Source: Candidatus Poribacteria bacterium
GTDB lineage: Bacteria; Poribacteria; WGA-4E; WGA-3G
Length of the DNA stretch: 64,000 nt
Direction: 5' to 3'
NCBI GenBank assembly: GCA_022827625.1
Contig: JAJEIE010000005.1
Span: 62,001-126,000 of the forward strand
Numbering within the stretch: position 1 is the stretch's first letter; every line of letters starts with the position of its first letter. This document shows, one piece after another, positions 44,145 through 53,095 of the stretch. A program made the translations under genes and the position numbers. A model generated the notes under the pieces. The model saw only the letters and a list, made by a program, of their open reading frames with translations, made no database searches and was not told where the DNA came from.

Positions 44145-46412
44145 ATGGCAAGCGAAACAGCACGCGTTTTACACGGAACGGCACCTCTGACGGTGGAGGG
44201 AGATCTTGCCGCACAGATGGTCGAGGCGCTTGACGGGTACGTTACCGACGCAGTCGCGCGTTCTCCTGAAAAACGCGAGATTTTGTGGAGCAGAGATTAC
44301 AGTTCTCACGAGGCGTATGCAAAATCCGTCGCATCGAATCGGCAACGGTTTAGAAAACAGATTGGCTGCCTCGATGAACGCTTACCAATTGAGGAGCTCA
44401 GCTATGTAGCCACCACTCGCACCCCCGCGCAAATCGTGGAATGGGATGATTACACCGTATCTCGCGTCCAGTGGCAGGTTTTTGATGGGGTTGATGGAGA
44501 GGGGTTGTTATTGGAACCGACGCACAATGTTCCGATTACTGGACAGGTCATCGCCCTACCGGATGCGGACTGGACACCTGAGATGATCGCTGGAGTGACA
44601 GCGGATTTACCACCGAGCGCACAATTCGCACGGCGTTTGGCACAAGCGGGCTGTCGCGTTGTTGTCCCGCTCCTTATCAATCGCGACGATACCTATTCCG
44701 GTAACCCAACCCTCTGTGCAATGACGAATCAACCGCACCGCGAATTCATCTATCGAATGGCGTATCAACTCGGTCGGCATATCATCGGGTGTGAGGTACA
44801 GAAGGTGTTGTCGTTAGTGGATTGGATGTCGCACGCCGATGTGCCGATTGGTGTTATCGGTTACGGTGAGGGTGGACTGATTGCGCTCTATAGTGCCGCT
44901 GCGGATACACGGATTCAAGCGACGGCTGTCAGCGGCTATTTTCAATCGCGGCAGGAGGTCTGGCGAGAACCGATCTATCGAAACGTTTGGGGGCTGCTAC
45001 ACGAGTTTGGGGACGCTGAAATCGCGAGTCTCATTGCGCCGCGTCCGTTAATCATTGAAGCGAGTCGGGGTCCCGAAGTCGCGGGTCCACCACCGCTTTG
45101 TTCTGGACGTGGGGGCGCAGCACCTGGACAGTTGGTATCACCGCCACTCGATGCTGTAAAGACAGAATTTGACCGCGCACGCGACTTTTATCAGCAGCTC
45201 GATTCTGAAAATGCCCTCCATTTTGTCGATCCTGAAGATGGGTTGCCTGGGGCGGAGGAAACCGTGCGGACGCTGCTTAACGAACTCGGTGCTGAAGACC
45301 CGTTTATTGATAGCACCCTCCTTCACGCCCTACCGCCAAGGGACTACCATTTCGATGACGAAGCCCGACAAAAACGACAGTTTATGCAATTGGTAGACCT
45401 GTCGCAACGCTTTCTCCGAGAAGCCGCATCGCGACGGCAACAGTTCTTCTGGGAAAAGACTGATACCACTTCACTGGAAAGTTGGAAAGCGACCTGCGGG
45501 GAGCCGAAAGCCTATTTCTGGGACGAAGTTATCGGTAGATGCCCGGCTCCCGACGTGCCTGCTAATCCGAGGACACGACTCATCTACGATGAACCGAACT
45601 GGAAAGGCTATGAAGTCGTCCTTGATGTCTGGAAGGACGTTTTTGCCTACGGTATCTTGCTGCTCCCGAACGACCTGCAACCTGGGGAACAGCGTCCTGT
45701 CGTTGTCTGTCAACACGGCTTAGAGGGAAGACCGCAGGATACTGCCGATCCAAGAATAGAGTCTGTTTATTATTCTTACGCCGCAAGTTTGGCGGACAGA
45801 GGATTTATCACTTATGCCCCACAGAACCCATATATCGGTCAGGATGCCTTCCGGGTCCTCCAACGCAAGGGGAACCCGATAAAGTGGTCGCTCTTTTCGC
45901 TAATCATTCGCCAGCATGAGCGGACGCTTGACTGGCTCGCGGAACAGCCCTTTGTTGATGCCGATCGGATCGGGTTTTACGGGTTGTCCTACGGCGGAAA
46001 AACAGCGATGCGAGTGCCAGCAGTCCTTGACCGTTATGCCTGTTCCATCTGTTCTGCTGATTTCAACGAGTGGATCGTCAAAAACGCCACTTTTGATTCG
46101 CGTTATAGTTATATGTTCACGGGTGAATACGAGATGCCGGAGTTCGATCTCGGAAATACGTTCAACTACGGCGAGATGGCGGGATTGATTGCGCCGCGTC
46201 CGTTCATGGTGGAACGCGGACACGAAGACGGGGTCGCCCCTGATGAATGGGTCGCCCATGAGTTCGCCGTTGTTCGACGGCTGTATGTCCAACTCGGTAT
46301 CGCCGATAGAACGGAAATTGAGTTCTTTGACGGTGGACATCAGATTAACGCCGAAGCCACGTTTCGTTTTCTCCATCGCCACCTGAATTGGCCCGAACCA
46401 ACTGTAGCATAG
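44145..46412 (+). CDS. Double alpha/beta-hydrolase, acetylxylan-esterase/dienelactone-hydrolase-like
   Basis: Protein of 755 residues from ATG 44145 (AAAAGGAG seven bases upstream; the frame is open 12 codons further without an RBS). It contains two hydrolase-fold modules. The first carries 'IGYGEGGLIAL', where the nucleophile place holds Glu242, so it is probably inactive. The second is complete: nucleophile Ser615 in 'GLSYGGKTAM', an acid region 'ERGHEDGVAPDEW' and His732 in 'DGGHQINAEA'. 'APRP' turns occur in both. The family acts on acetyl or other esters of polysaccharides and small molecules. No signal peptide, so it is cytoplasmic. It appears to be a fused dimer with one catalytic half. 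Confidence 0.75.
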   Translation: MASETARVLHGTAPLTVEGDLAAQMVEALDGYVTDAVARSPEKREILWSRDYSSHEAYAKSVASNRQRFRKQIGCLDERLPIEELSYVATTRTPAQIVEWDDYTVSRVQWQVFDGVDGEGLLLEPTHNVPITGQVIALPDADWTPEMIAGVTADLPPSAQFARRLAQAGCRVVVPLLINRDDTYSGNPTLCAMTNQPHREFIYRMAYQLGRHIIGCEVQKVLSLVDWMSHADVPIGVIGYGEGGLIALYSAAADTRIQATAVSGYFQSRQEVWREPIYRNVWGLLHEFGDAEIASLIAPRPLIIEASRGPEVAGPPPLCSGRGGAAPGQLVSPPLDAVKTEFDRARDFYQQLDSENALHFVDPEDGLPGAEETVRTLLNELGAEDPFIDSTLLHALPPRDYHFDDEARQKRQFMQLVDLSQRFLREAASRRQQFFWEKTDTTSLESWKATCGEPKAYFWDEVIGRCPAPDVPANPRTRLIYDEPNWKGYEVVLDVWKDVFAYGILLLPNDLQPGEQRPVVVCQHGLEGRPQDTADPRIESVYYSYAASLADRGFITYAPQNPYIGQDAFRVLQRKGNPIKWSLFSLIIRQHERTLDWLAEQPFVDADRIGFYGLSYGGKTAMRVPAVLDRYACSICSADFNEWIVKNATFDSRYSYMFTGEYEMPEFDLGNTFNYGEMAGLIAPRPFMVERGHEDGVAPDEWVAHEFAVVRRLYVQLGIADRTEIEFFDGGHQINAEATFRFLHRHLNWPEPTVA

Positions 46413-46504
46413 GAGACCGTTGGTTTCCTGTGTCAGTGAAACCCAATGCCAAATCAACCTCTTAACCAACAGCCGATAACTGACAACCGACAACTATTAA
46501 AATC

Positions 46505-47557
46505 ATGCTTTATTCTATCATTGTAAGCGCGGGACTCGAAACCATCGCACGCGAGGAGTTAACCGAACGCTTTGGCGACACGGGACACCTAAAAATCCTT
46601 GAACGCAGACCCCAACGACTCCTTTTTCACTATAAAGGCAACCCGCGCGATCTGTTATCACTCCGGACAGCCGAGCATCTTTTTCTCGTCCTGAAGCGGG
46701 CACCGAAAATGACACGCTCACGGAGTTCTCTCGCAGCGTTGAGCGGTCCGCTCACACGCTTCAATTTCAAAGAGACGTTCGAGTGTTGTCGGCAAGTCGG
46801 TATCAATGTCCGCAAACGCACCCCGTTCCGGGTAACAAGTCGATTGTCTGGAAAGCGAAACTTTCGGAGGCTTGATCTCCAACGCGTCGTGGAGCGTGCC
46901 TTATTGGATCGCGGCTGGTATCTTGCGAAGAGTGGCGCGTCGCTGGATATATGGGCGGAGATACATGGAGACGATGGCTATATTAGCGTCAAACTTTCCT
47001 CGAACGATATGGCGCAACGCTCCTATAAACAAGCGCATATCCCGGCATCGCTCAAACCGACGGTCGCTTATGGCATGGTGAAGCTCTCACGACCGCATCC
47101 AGAGGATGTCTTCTTAGATCCGATGTGTGGTGCAGGGACTATTCTGTTGGAGCGTGCGTTCGTTGGTCGCTACCGCTACCTCATCGGCGGCGATACTTCT
47201 ACAGAGGCGTTAGACGCGACTATAGCAAATTTCGGTAGACAACATCAACCGCGCCAATTCTTCCACTGGGATGCGCGCACCTTGCCCCTACAGCCGAACA
47301 CAGTTGATAAGATTGTCTGTAACCTTCCATTCGGTGAAACAATCGGGAATGTCTCGCAACTCACAAATCTCTATCGCCAGTGTCTCGGAGAGTATGCGCG
47401 TGTCCTAAAGCCGAGAGGCAGGATGGTGCTACTCACCTCGCAACGCAAGTTCTTGGATGCTGGGTTGAAACAACGCCGATCTCTCAAGGTTTCACAGCGC
47501 CTGACCGTCGATGTACGTGGCATGCGCGCGTGGATATACGTTATCCGTCCCCGATAA
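46505..47557 (+). CDS. THUMP-domain RNA methyltransferase (TrmN/Trm14-like or RlmL-N-like)
   Basis: Protein of 350 residues. A THUMP-type RNA-binding N-terminus (about 1-160) is followed by an SAM-dependent Rossmann domain with motif I 'DPMCGAGTILLERA' (about 205-218) and motif IV 'CNLPFGE' near 280, the N-L-P-F variant of the N-P-P-[FYW] motif used to methylate exocyclic amines. Proteins of this length methylate the N2 of guanosine in tRNA (archaeal Trm14, bacterial TrmN, position 6), whereas the 23S enzyme RlmL is about twice as long. I therefore favour a tRNA guanine-N2 methyltransferase. It stands alone, convergent with the Gfo/Idh gene three bases away. Confidence 0.8.
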   Translation: MLYSIIVSAGLETIAREELTERFGDTGHLKILERRPQRLLFHYKGNPRDLLSLRTAEHLFLVLKRAPKMTRSRSSLAALSGPLTRFNFKETFECCRQVGINVRKRTPFRVTSRLSGKRNFRRLDLQRVVERALLDRGWYLAKSGASLDIWAEIHGDDGYISVKLSSNDMAQRSYKQAHIPASLKPTVAYGMVKLSRPHPEDVFLDPMCGAGTILLERAFVGRYRYLIGGDTSTEALDATIANFGRQHQPRQFFHWDARTLPLQPNTVDKIVCNLPFGETIGNVSQLTNLYRQCLGEYARVLKPRGRMVLLTSQRKFLDAGLKQRRSLKVSQRLTVDVRGMRAWIYVIRPR

Positions 47558-47560
47558 TAT

Positions 47561-48646
47561 CTAAATCTCAGGTACGCGGACCGCCACCTCTTTTCCTGCT
47601 GCATGTGAGCGGAAAATACCGTCCATAATCACATTCGTGAGCAGGACCCCTTCTGGCGGTATCGGCGACGGTGCGTCTGCTTTGACGGCTTCACGGAACG
47701 CTGTCATCTGTGCCTCCCAGACATCAACCTCTGGGAACCCTGAGAGTTGGATCGTCGTCATTCCCTCCGGTGGGTTCGGTGCTGCAGTCAGACCTTCCGA
47801 TTCAACCAATTTCTTAAGGTCACCGCTATATGCATCGGCATAGATAGTCGGTCCATTCAAAGAGATGCCCATTTCTTTACCGAGACAGAAACTCGGACCG
47901 AGTGAGTCCTGATGGATTGCCCACGAAATTTTAAACACCATTACACTACCATCGTCAAACCGCACCCACGCCACGCCGAACTCTTCGACATCCATAATAC
48001 CACGGAATCTCGGATCTTGCTGAGAGATATAGTCCTCGGTGATAGCGGAGACGCGCACAGGTTTCGGATACCCCATCGCATACAGTGAGTTGTGCATGTT
48101 ATAGACCCCGATGTCAACGATTGCACCCGCACCTGCTGTCTTTTTGTAAATGAACGTACGTCCTGGATTCCCGCGGCGTCTGCCGCCTGAAGACTCAGAG
48201 TAGTAGATGTCGCCGAGAAAGCCTTCGTCGATGACCTTCTTTGCGAATTGGAGTCTCGGATTGAACGTGCTGTGGAGACCGATTTGCAAGATTTTGCCGG
48301 ACGCTTTTGCTGCGCGTGCCATCGCCGTAGCATCTGGGAGCGTCGCTGCCATCGGTTTTTCACAGAAGACGTGTTTACCGGCGTTCAGTGCCGCAACGGT
48401 CGGTCGCCGATGTCCTTGATTATACGTGCAAACGCTGACTGTATCAATCTCGTCCATCTCCAGCATTTTGTTGTAGCTGGTGAAGACGTGTTTCTTTGGG
48501 ACACCCCACTGTTCAGCGGCTTCGTTTGCCTTACTTTTGATGATGTCGCAGACGGCGACGATCTCGAAACCACCGACTTTCATATAGGTTCTCTGGTGTG
48601 CGCGTGAGATGCCACCTGTACCCACAATACCGACTCGAATCGTCAT
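47561..48646 (-). CDS. Gfo/Idh/MocA family oxidoreductase, copy 1
   Basis: NAD(P)-dependent oxidoreductase of 361 residues. The Rossmann start is 'VGIVGTGGISRAHQ'; the catalytic-domain landmark 'FCEKPMAATLPDA' (about 95-107) contains the conserved E-K-P, with the Lys taken to act in catalysis. C-terminal 'GGRRRGNPG' and 'MHNSLYAMGYPKPVRVSAIT' match other members acting on sugars or inositols. The gene is a near-duplicate of the one upstream (48667-49752), with identical length and only 20 bases between. RBS GGAGAG on the minus strand. Substrate unknown. Confidence 0.9.
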   Translation of the reverse strand: MTIRVGIVGTGGISRAHQRTYMKVGGFEIVAVCDIIKSKANEAAEQWGVPKKHVFTSYNKMLEMDEIDTVSVCTYNQGHRRPTVAALNAGKHVFCEKPMAATLPDATAMARAAKASGKILQIGLHSTFNPRLQFAKKVIDEGFLGDIYYSESSGGRRRGNPGRTFIYKKTAGAGAIVDIGVYNMHNSLYAMGYPKPVRVSAITEDYISQQDPRFRGIMDVEEFGVAWVRFDDGSVMVFKISWAIHQDSLGPSFCLGKEMGISLNGPTIYADAYSGDLKKLVESEGLTAAPNPPEGMTTIQLSGFPEVDVWEAQMTAFREAVKADAPSPIPPEGVLLTNVIMDGIFRSHAAGKEVAVRVPEI

Positions 48647-48666
48647 GTTATTCTCTCCTTGTTATC

Positions 48667-49752
48667 CTAAATCGCAGGTACTCGGACCGCAACCTCTTTC
48701 TGTGCTTTATGCGATCGGAAGATACCATCCATAATTACATTTGTGAGCAGGACACCCTCCGGTGGTATCGGCGACGGTGCGTCTGCTTTGACGGCTTCAC
48801 GGAACGCGATCATCTGTGCCGACCAGTTATCTTCCGCTGGGAATCCAGAGAACTGGATCGTCGTCATACCTTCCGGCGGGTTCGGTTCCGCTGTTAACCC
48901 TTCCGATTCAACAAACTTCTTGAGATCCCCGCTATATGCATCGGCGTAGACAACCGGTCCATCCAACGAGATCCCCGCTTTTTGACCCAGATGGAAGTTG
49001 CCACCGAGTGAATCCTGATGCACTGCCCAAGAGATTTTGAACACCAACACGCCACCATTTTCAAACCGCACCCATGCCACGCCAAACTCTTCGACATCCA
49101 TGATGCCGCGGAATCTCGGATCTTGTTGTGAGATGTAATCCTCGGTGATAGCAGAGACACGCACGGGTTTCGGATACCCCATCGCATACAACGATCTGTG
49201 CATATTGTAGACCCCAATATCGACGGTTGCCCCTGCCCCGGCGGTCTTTTTATAGATGAACGTATGTCCGGGATTCCCGCGGCGTCTGCACCCGGCGGAT
49301 TCGGAGTAGTAGATGTCACCCAGTAATCCTTCTTCGATCATCTTTCTGGCGAACTGGAGTCTCGGACTAAACGTCGGATTGAGACCGATTTGCAGGATTT
49401 TGCCGGATGCCTTTGCGGCTCGGACCATGGCAGTCGCATCTGGGAGCGTCGCTGCCATCGGTTTTTCACAGAGGACGTGTTTACCGGCGTTCAGTGCCGC
49501 AACGGTGGGTCGGCGGTGTCCTTGATTATACGTGCAGACACTCACTGCATCGAGCCCCTCCATTTCGAGCATTTTATTGTAGCTTGAGAAGGCGTGCTTT
49601 CTTGGAACACCCCACTCGTCAGCGGCTTGGTTCGCCTTACTTTTGATGATGTCGCAGACAGCAACAATCTCGAAACCGCCGACTTTCGCGTAATACTGTT
49701 GGTGTGCGCGTGAGATGCCACCCGTACCAATGATACCGACTCGGACTGTCAT
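48667..49752 (-). CDS. Gfo/Idh/MocA family oxidoreductase, copy 2
   Basis: Protein of 361 residues from the ATG ending at 49752; the longer frame upstream has no RBS and runs into the divergent promoter. Rossmann motif 'VGIIGTGGISRAHQ' and catalytic 'LCEKPMAATLPDA' are present. It differs from copy 1 mainly in loops ('GGVLVFKISWAVHQ' against 'GSVMVFKISWAIHQ', 'VYADAYSGDLKK' shared), so the two are recent tandem paralogues, probably acting on related substrates or as a heteromer. Both would be read from the promoter at 49792-49820. Confidence 0.9.
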   Translation of the reverse strand: MTVRVGIIGTGGISRAHQQYYAKVGGFEIVAVCDIIKSKANQAADEWGVPRKHAFSSYNKMLEMEGLDAVSVCTYNQGHRRPTVAALNAGKHVLCEKPMAATLPDATAMVRAAKASGKILQIGLNPTFSPRLQFARKMIEEGLLGDIYYSESAGCRRRGNPGHTFIYKKTAGAGATVDIGVYNMHRSLYAMGYPKPVRVSAITEDYISQQDPRFRGIMDVEEFGVAWVRFENGGVLVFKISWAVHQDSLGGNFHLGQKAGISLDGPVVYADAYSGDLKKFVESEGLTAEPNPPEGMTTIQFSGFPAEDNWSAQMIAFREAVKADAPSPIPPEGVLLTNVIMDGIFRSHKAQKEVAVRVPAI

Positions 49753-49791
49753 GTTATCCTCTCCTTGTGAACAGGATTGCGTTGACATAAG

Positions 49792-49820
49792 AGTGTAGAC
49801 GAAACGGGTTTGTAATGCAA
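49792..49820 (-). promoter_or_regulatory. Promoter of the tandem Gfo/Idh genes
   Basis: Minus strand TTGCAT (49820-49815), 17-base spacer, TACACT (49797-49792). It lies about 45 bases from the ATG at 49752 and overlaps the divergent promoter. Confidence 0.55.
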
Positions 49821-49838
49821 GGGAAAATGTGATATACT
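49810..49838 (+). promoter_or_regulatory. Promoter of the PIN-toxin operon
   Basis: TTGTAA (49810-49815), 17-base spacer, TATACT (49833-49838). The next gene has AAAGGAG and starts at 49883. The two divergent promoters share the -35 region, so a repressor bound here could control both sides. Confidence 0.55.
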
Positions 49839-49882
49839 GCAACGTAAACATGCTATGCAGTGATAGAAAGGAGAATGGCACT

Positions 49883-50524
49883 ATGGATATCAAAAAACGG
49901 TATCACGATTTGCAAAAAGCGAGTCAGACGCACCTCGGTTGGCACTGGTTATTGCCGTTGTGTCCTGCTGACGCGTATCACTTACAAGCGTTGAATATTT
50001 CTGCACCCAATGAACGATGCGATTTTGATAGTTTGGTGTTGGGTCTTGCTAAGATACTCATCGATTCCTTAAATGAAGAATCGCTCAAAAAACTGATTCC
50101 TTATGAAAAGCAGGAGTCATTTAAAGATAAAAATGGCATTGCCCTCCTTGAAGCTGCCTTGCATTTGAACAACCTCGACGGTGTGGATGTTCACATTGAA
50201 TTTCTATGGAAACTGGAGAGCCTTCGCTCAGGTAGGCGTGCGGATCAGAAAAGGAAAAACTATTCAAAGATAGCCAAACATTTTGACGTTGAAAATCAAA
50301 GTCTACAGTATGTTTTTGCCAACATCCTGAATAGTGCCTCAGATATGCTTGATTACTTTATTGCTCTGGTGAGTAGTGGGCAAATCCATGAAACCATCAA
50401 GCAAAATCACAGATTAGCAGCAGATGCTATTTTTAAGGAGATGATTGGAATGGCAGAATCCGAGCGGACCGATGCTTCGGTCAATCATGATGATGTCATC
50501 TATGAATTGGAAACGAAGTTATGA
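49883..50524 (+). CDS. Large partner of a PIN toxin (antitoxin-like, HEPN-like helical region)
   Basis: Protein of 213 residues starting at ATG 49883 (AAAGGAG upstream); its stop overlaps the PIN gene start as ATGA, the coupling used by toxin-antitoxin operons. It is two to three times longer than VapB-type antitoxins. The N-terminal 160 residues are helical: 'FDSLVLGLAKILIDSLNEES', 'LLEAALHLNNLDG', then 'LESLRSGRRADQKRKNYSKI', which resembles the R-S-x-G-x-A-H region of HEPN-like proteins but lacks its His. The last 30 residues, 'MIGMAESERTDASVNHDDVI', are polar like an antitoxin tail that wraps its toxin. I recognise no ribbon-helix-helix or AbrB fold. Antitoxin function is inferred from coupling. 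Confidence 0.5.
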   Translation: MDIKKRYHDLQKASQTHLGWHWLLPLCPADAYHLQALNISAPNERCDFDSLVLGLAKILIDSLNEESLKKLIPYEKQESFKDKNGIALLEAALHLNNLDGVDVHIEFLWKLESLRSGRRADQKRKNYSKIAKHFDVENQSLQYVFANILNSASDMLDYFIALVSSGQIHETIKQNHRLAADAIFKEMIGMAESERTDASVNHDDVIYELETKL

Positions 50525-50931
50525 TTTTTGTTGATACTGGTGCCTGGATTGCTATCTTTAACCCGAGGGATCAACACCATCATGAAGCTGTAGCGATTTA
50601 CAACGATCTGAGACGCCGAGAAATTAAACTTTTAACCACTGACTACGTGATTGATGAAACCGTAACTCGCCTCAGATATGACGAAAATCACCGTATGGCA
50701 GTTCTGTTCTTAGGATATATTGAACACTTGGAAAGCGCGACTGATGTTGTTCTTGTAGCGATTGATAACGATCTGTTTTTGAAGGCAAAGGCACTTTTTC
50801 GTCAATATGACTCAGCACGGTTATCCTTTACCGATTGCACGAGCTTTGTGGTGTGTAGAGAAAATAACATTGCTGAAGCCTTTGCTTTCGACCAGCATTT
50901 TGCGATGATGGGGATTGGTTTGCGGCGGTAA
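50521..50931 (+). CDS. vapC: PIN-domain ribonuclease toxin (VapC-like)
   Basis: Protein of 136 residues, normal for VapC. The four acidic residues expected to bind magnesium are in place: Asp5 in 'FVDTGAWIA', Glu46 in 'VIDETVTRLR', Asp105 in 'SFTDCTSFV' and Asp124 in 'AFDQHFAMMG'. PIN toxins cut tRNA or rRNA and are held inactive by the partner encoded just upstream, here with a 4-base overlap. The gene abuts a convergent nuclease cluster. Stand-alone PIN genes of this subfamily (the 'xTxxxxDExxT' type) are common in mobile and defence-rich regions. Confidence 0.85.
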   Translation: MIFVDTGAWIAIFNPRDQHHHEAVAIYNDLRRREIKLLTTDYVIDETVTRLRYDENHRMAVLFLGYIEHLESATDVVLVAIDNDLFLKAKALFRQYDSARLSFTDCTSFVVCRENNIAEAFAFDQHFAMMGIGLRR

Positions 50932-51049
50932 GTTGTTTCACCTCTACTGTCGTTACATAGGTTGTTGTATTTTTCTTTTAGTTAAACGACTGTGTTTTTC
51001 GTAAGTGTTCTTTCATTTTTTACGCTTTATATTTGGATGCTACGTTAAG

Positions 51050-52000
51050 TTATTCTCTAAATACTTTCTCACGGTGCCATGCCAATGCGTCTTGTGCAGG
51101 ATAGAGTATTTCGTTTTGTGGTAGACAGATAAGATTGTTATGCAAATTACTGAACCTCCACTCCGCCGGTCCCTCCTCGGAAATAAGTCTTGATACTTTC
51201 ACTTCATAGTTTTCGTTCAAAGAGATTAATCCTTGGTCAAAAGCCCAATGGTGTAATTTGCAAAGCGATATGCCGTTCCGAATATCGTCGTTGTACGAAA
51301 TGTGAAACGGGATAATATGTGCAGCGTCAGTTATACTTTTCCCCTCCTCCGTGACAACTCGTAACTGGCAAACGGCACAAGTGTAGTTATACCAATGCAT
51401 TATTTCTCGACGGAAGGCTGTCCTACGGACTGGGTTTTCTGCCTCAACCGGTTCTGACCTTACCTGATATGAGAATGGGTATTCAGTGACTTCTTGAATC
51501 AGTAATTGTCTGTGTTCTCCAATTTGCTGTTCTTCTCTAATAACATTTTCAATTGCTTGCCTACGATCTGGGAAGTACTTTTCAATAATAGCTTGGCGGA
51601 TGATTTCTCGTTCATGAGATTGTGTAAGAAGATTAAAAAACGGTTCATCCAAATACGCGTAAGCAATAAGTTCCCGCAGTCGACGAATAGATGAAGGGAT
51701 TCTGCGACCAAGACTATTTAACTGCGTTTCTCGATTAACGTTAGGGTAGAGATACCAAAACCCATCGTTTTTTAAATAGTAAAACGGGTTATAAATTTTA
51801 CCTTTCCAGTCTGGGAATTTTGCAGTATATTTCGTAAAGGCATCAATCAAGTTGGGAGAAAGTTGAATTTTATTCTCGTGAATATCACCGTGTTCAATGA
51901 GTTGAATAACTGCCAATAGGAGACAAGGCTTGTAGGGTGCAGATTGTCGGAACCTGCCTAGATTTTCTATCTGTTGCACATAGTCTCGTAACGTACTCAT
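51050..52000 (-). CDS. HNH endonuclease with ScoMcrA-type sulfur-binding-like domain, copy A
   Basis: Protein of 316 residues from the ATG ending at 52000, chosen because its start ('MSTLRDYVQQ') lines up with that of copy B; the frame is open for 23 more codons. N-terminal domain, about residues 1-160: 'APYKPCLLLAVIQLIEHG', 'NKIQLSPNLIDAFTKY', 'NPFYYLKNDGFWYLYPN'. This pattern is that of the DNA-phosphorothioate-binding domain of ScoMcrA-like restriction enzymes. The HNH module has Cys208-x2-Cys211, catalytic-type His228 in 'DAAHIIPF', Asn242, Cys247, and His250/His251 in 'CKLHHWAFDQGLI'. It probably cuts DNA carrying a modification bound by the first domain. Domain identity by memory; not searched. 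Confidence 0.75.
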   Translation of the reverse strand: MSTLRDYVQQIENLGRFRQSAPYKPCLLLAVIQLIEHGDIHENKIQLSPNLIDAFTKYTAKFPDWKGKIYNPFYYLKNDGFWYLYPNVNRETQLNSLGRRIPSSIRRLRELIAYAYLDEPFFNLLTQSHEREIIRQAIIEKYFPDRRQAIENVIREEQQIGEHRQLLIQEVTEYPFSYQVRSEPVEAENPVRRTAFRREIMHWYNYTCAVCQLRVVTEEGKSITDAAHIIPFHISYNDDIRNGISLCKLHHWAFDQGLISLNENYEVKVSRLISEEGPAEWRFSNLHNNLICLPQNEILYPAQDALAWHREKVFRE

Positions 52001-52122
52001 CGGTTTTTTCTGTATTCCTTTAATTGATGCTAACGGCAGGGATATGTTGTAACTGTAGAAAACCCACATGCCGTTCGATGTGTTCCAGTCGGTGTTATGG
52101 GACTAACGAGTTAACTCACAAG

Positions 52123-53079
52123 TTATTGTCTCAATACATTCTCACGATGCCACGCTAAAGCATCTTGAGCTGGATAGTGCTTATCCTGTTCTGGCAAAAG
52201 TATAGATTTATTACTCAGCGCGCTTAGCAGCCACTCCGTTGGACCCCGTTCAGACATAAGTTCTGAAACAATCACCTTATAGGTATTAGAAAAAGAAATT
52301 AGTCCTCTATCAAAAGCCCAATGATGCAATTGACAAAGCGAAATTCCGTTCCGTACGTCATCATTCCCTGAAATACTAAACGGAATGATGTGAGCGGCTT
52401 CGGTCACGCTTTCTCCATCCATCGTTAGGATATACAATTGGCAAACTGCACAAGTGTAGTTGTAGATCCCCATGATTGCCTGCCGAAAACCAGCCGTCCG
52501 AATTGGTTCTTTTGTTTGAACGAATTCTAAGGAATTTTGCGTTGAAAAGGTGTGTTCGACGCGTTGAAGCAGGTCCGCCCGATACGCGCCAATCTGCTCT
52601 GTTTCTGCAAGGAGTTCTTCAATTATCTGCTTGAAATCTGGAAGATAGGTGCGGATAAGCGTTTGACGGAGTACCTCACGATCGTGCGGGACAGTAAGCA
52701 AAGTAAAGAGATCGTCATCCAAACTTGCATAGGCAACAACTTCTCGAAGGCGGGAAGTTGATCGAATTCGGCTTGCAACGTCCAAGACTTTTTCATACCC
52801 AGCGTTTGGATGAAGGTGCCAGAATCCACGGCTTTTTAGATGGAAAAATGGCAAAGCGATATCAGGTTTCCGATTTATTACTACTTTTGTCCAATACTTC
52901 AGAAAAGTCTCTGCCAAATCTGGCGAAAGAGGAATTTTATTTTCCTGAACCTGCCCGTGCTCAATCAGTTCAATAACTGCTAACAGGAGAAGGGGCTGGT
53001 GCGGTGCCATACCGTGTGCCCGATCTACCCTCAACTTTTTCATTTTTTGCTGGTATTTTTGTAGAATACTCGTGGACAT
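52123..53079 (-). CDS. HNH endonuclease with ScoMcrA-type sulfur-binding-like domain, copy B
   Basis: Protein of 318 residues, paralogue of copy A. N-terminal domain: 'GMAPHQPLLLLAVIELIEHG' (23-42), 'NKIPLSPDLAETFLKYW' and 'LPFFHLKSRGFWHLHPN' (76-92); this copy matches the sulfur-binding-domain pattern more closely than copy A. The HNH domain has Cys210-x2-Cys213, His230 in 'EAAHIIPF', Asn244, Cys249, His252/His253 in 'CQLHHWAFDRGLI'. The most different part between the two copies is the linker (about 160-195) and loops of the first domain, while HNH residues are conserved in both. Gap of 122 bases to copy A, 16 bases from the DGQHR gene. Confidence 0.8.
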   Translation of the reverse strand: MSTSILQKYQQKMKKLRVDRAHGMAPHQPLLLLAVIELIEHGQVQENKIPLSPDLAETFLKYWTKVVINRKPDIALPFFHLKSRGFWHLHPNAGYEKVLDVASRIRSTSRLREVVAYASLDDDLFTLLTVPHDREVLRQTLIRTYLPDFKQIIEELLAETEQIGAYRADLLQRVEHTFSTQNSLEFVQTKEPIRTAGFRQAIMGIYNYTCAVCQLYILTMDGESVTEAAHIIPFSISGNDDVRNGISLCQLHHWAFDRGLISFSNTYKVIVSELMSERGPTEWLLSALSNKSILLPEQDKHYPAQDALAWHRENVLRQ

Positions 53080-53095
53080 TTTTTAGAAATATAGG

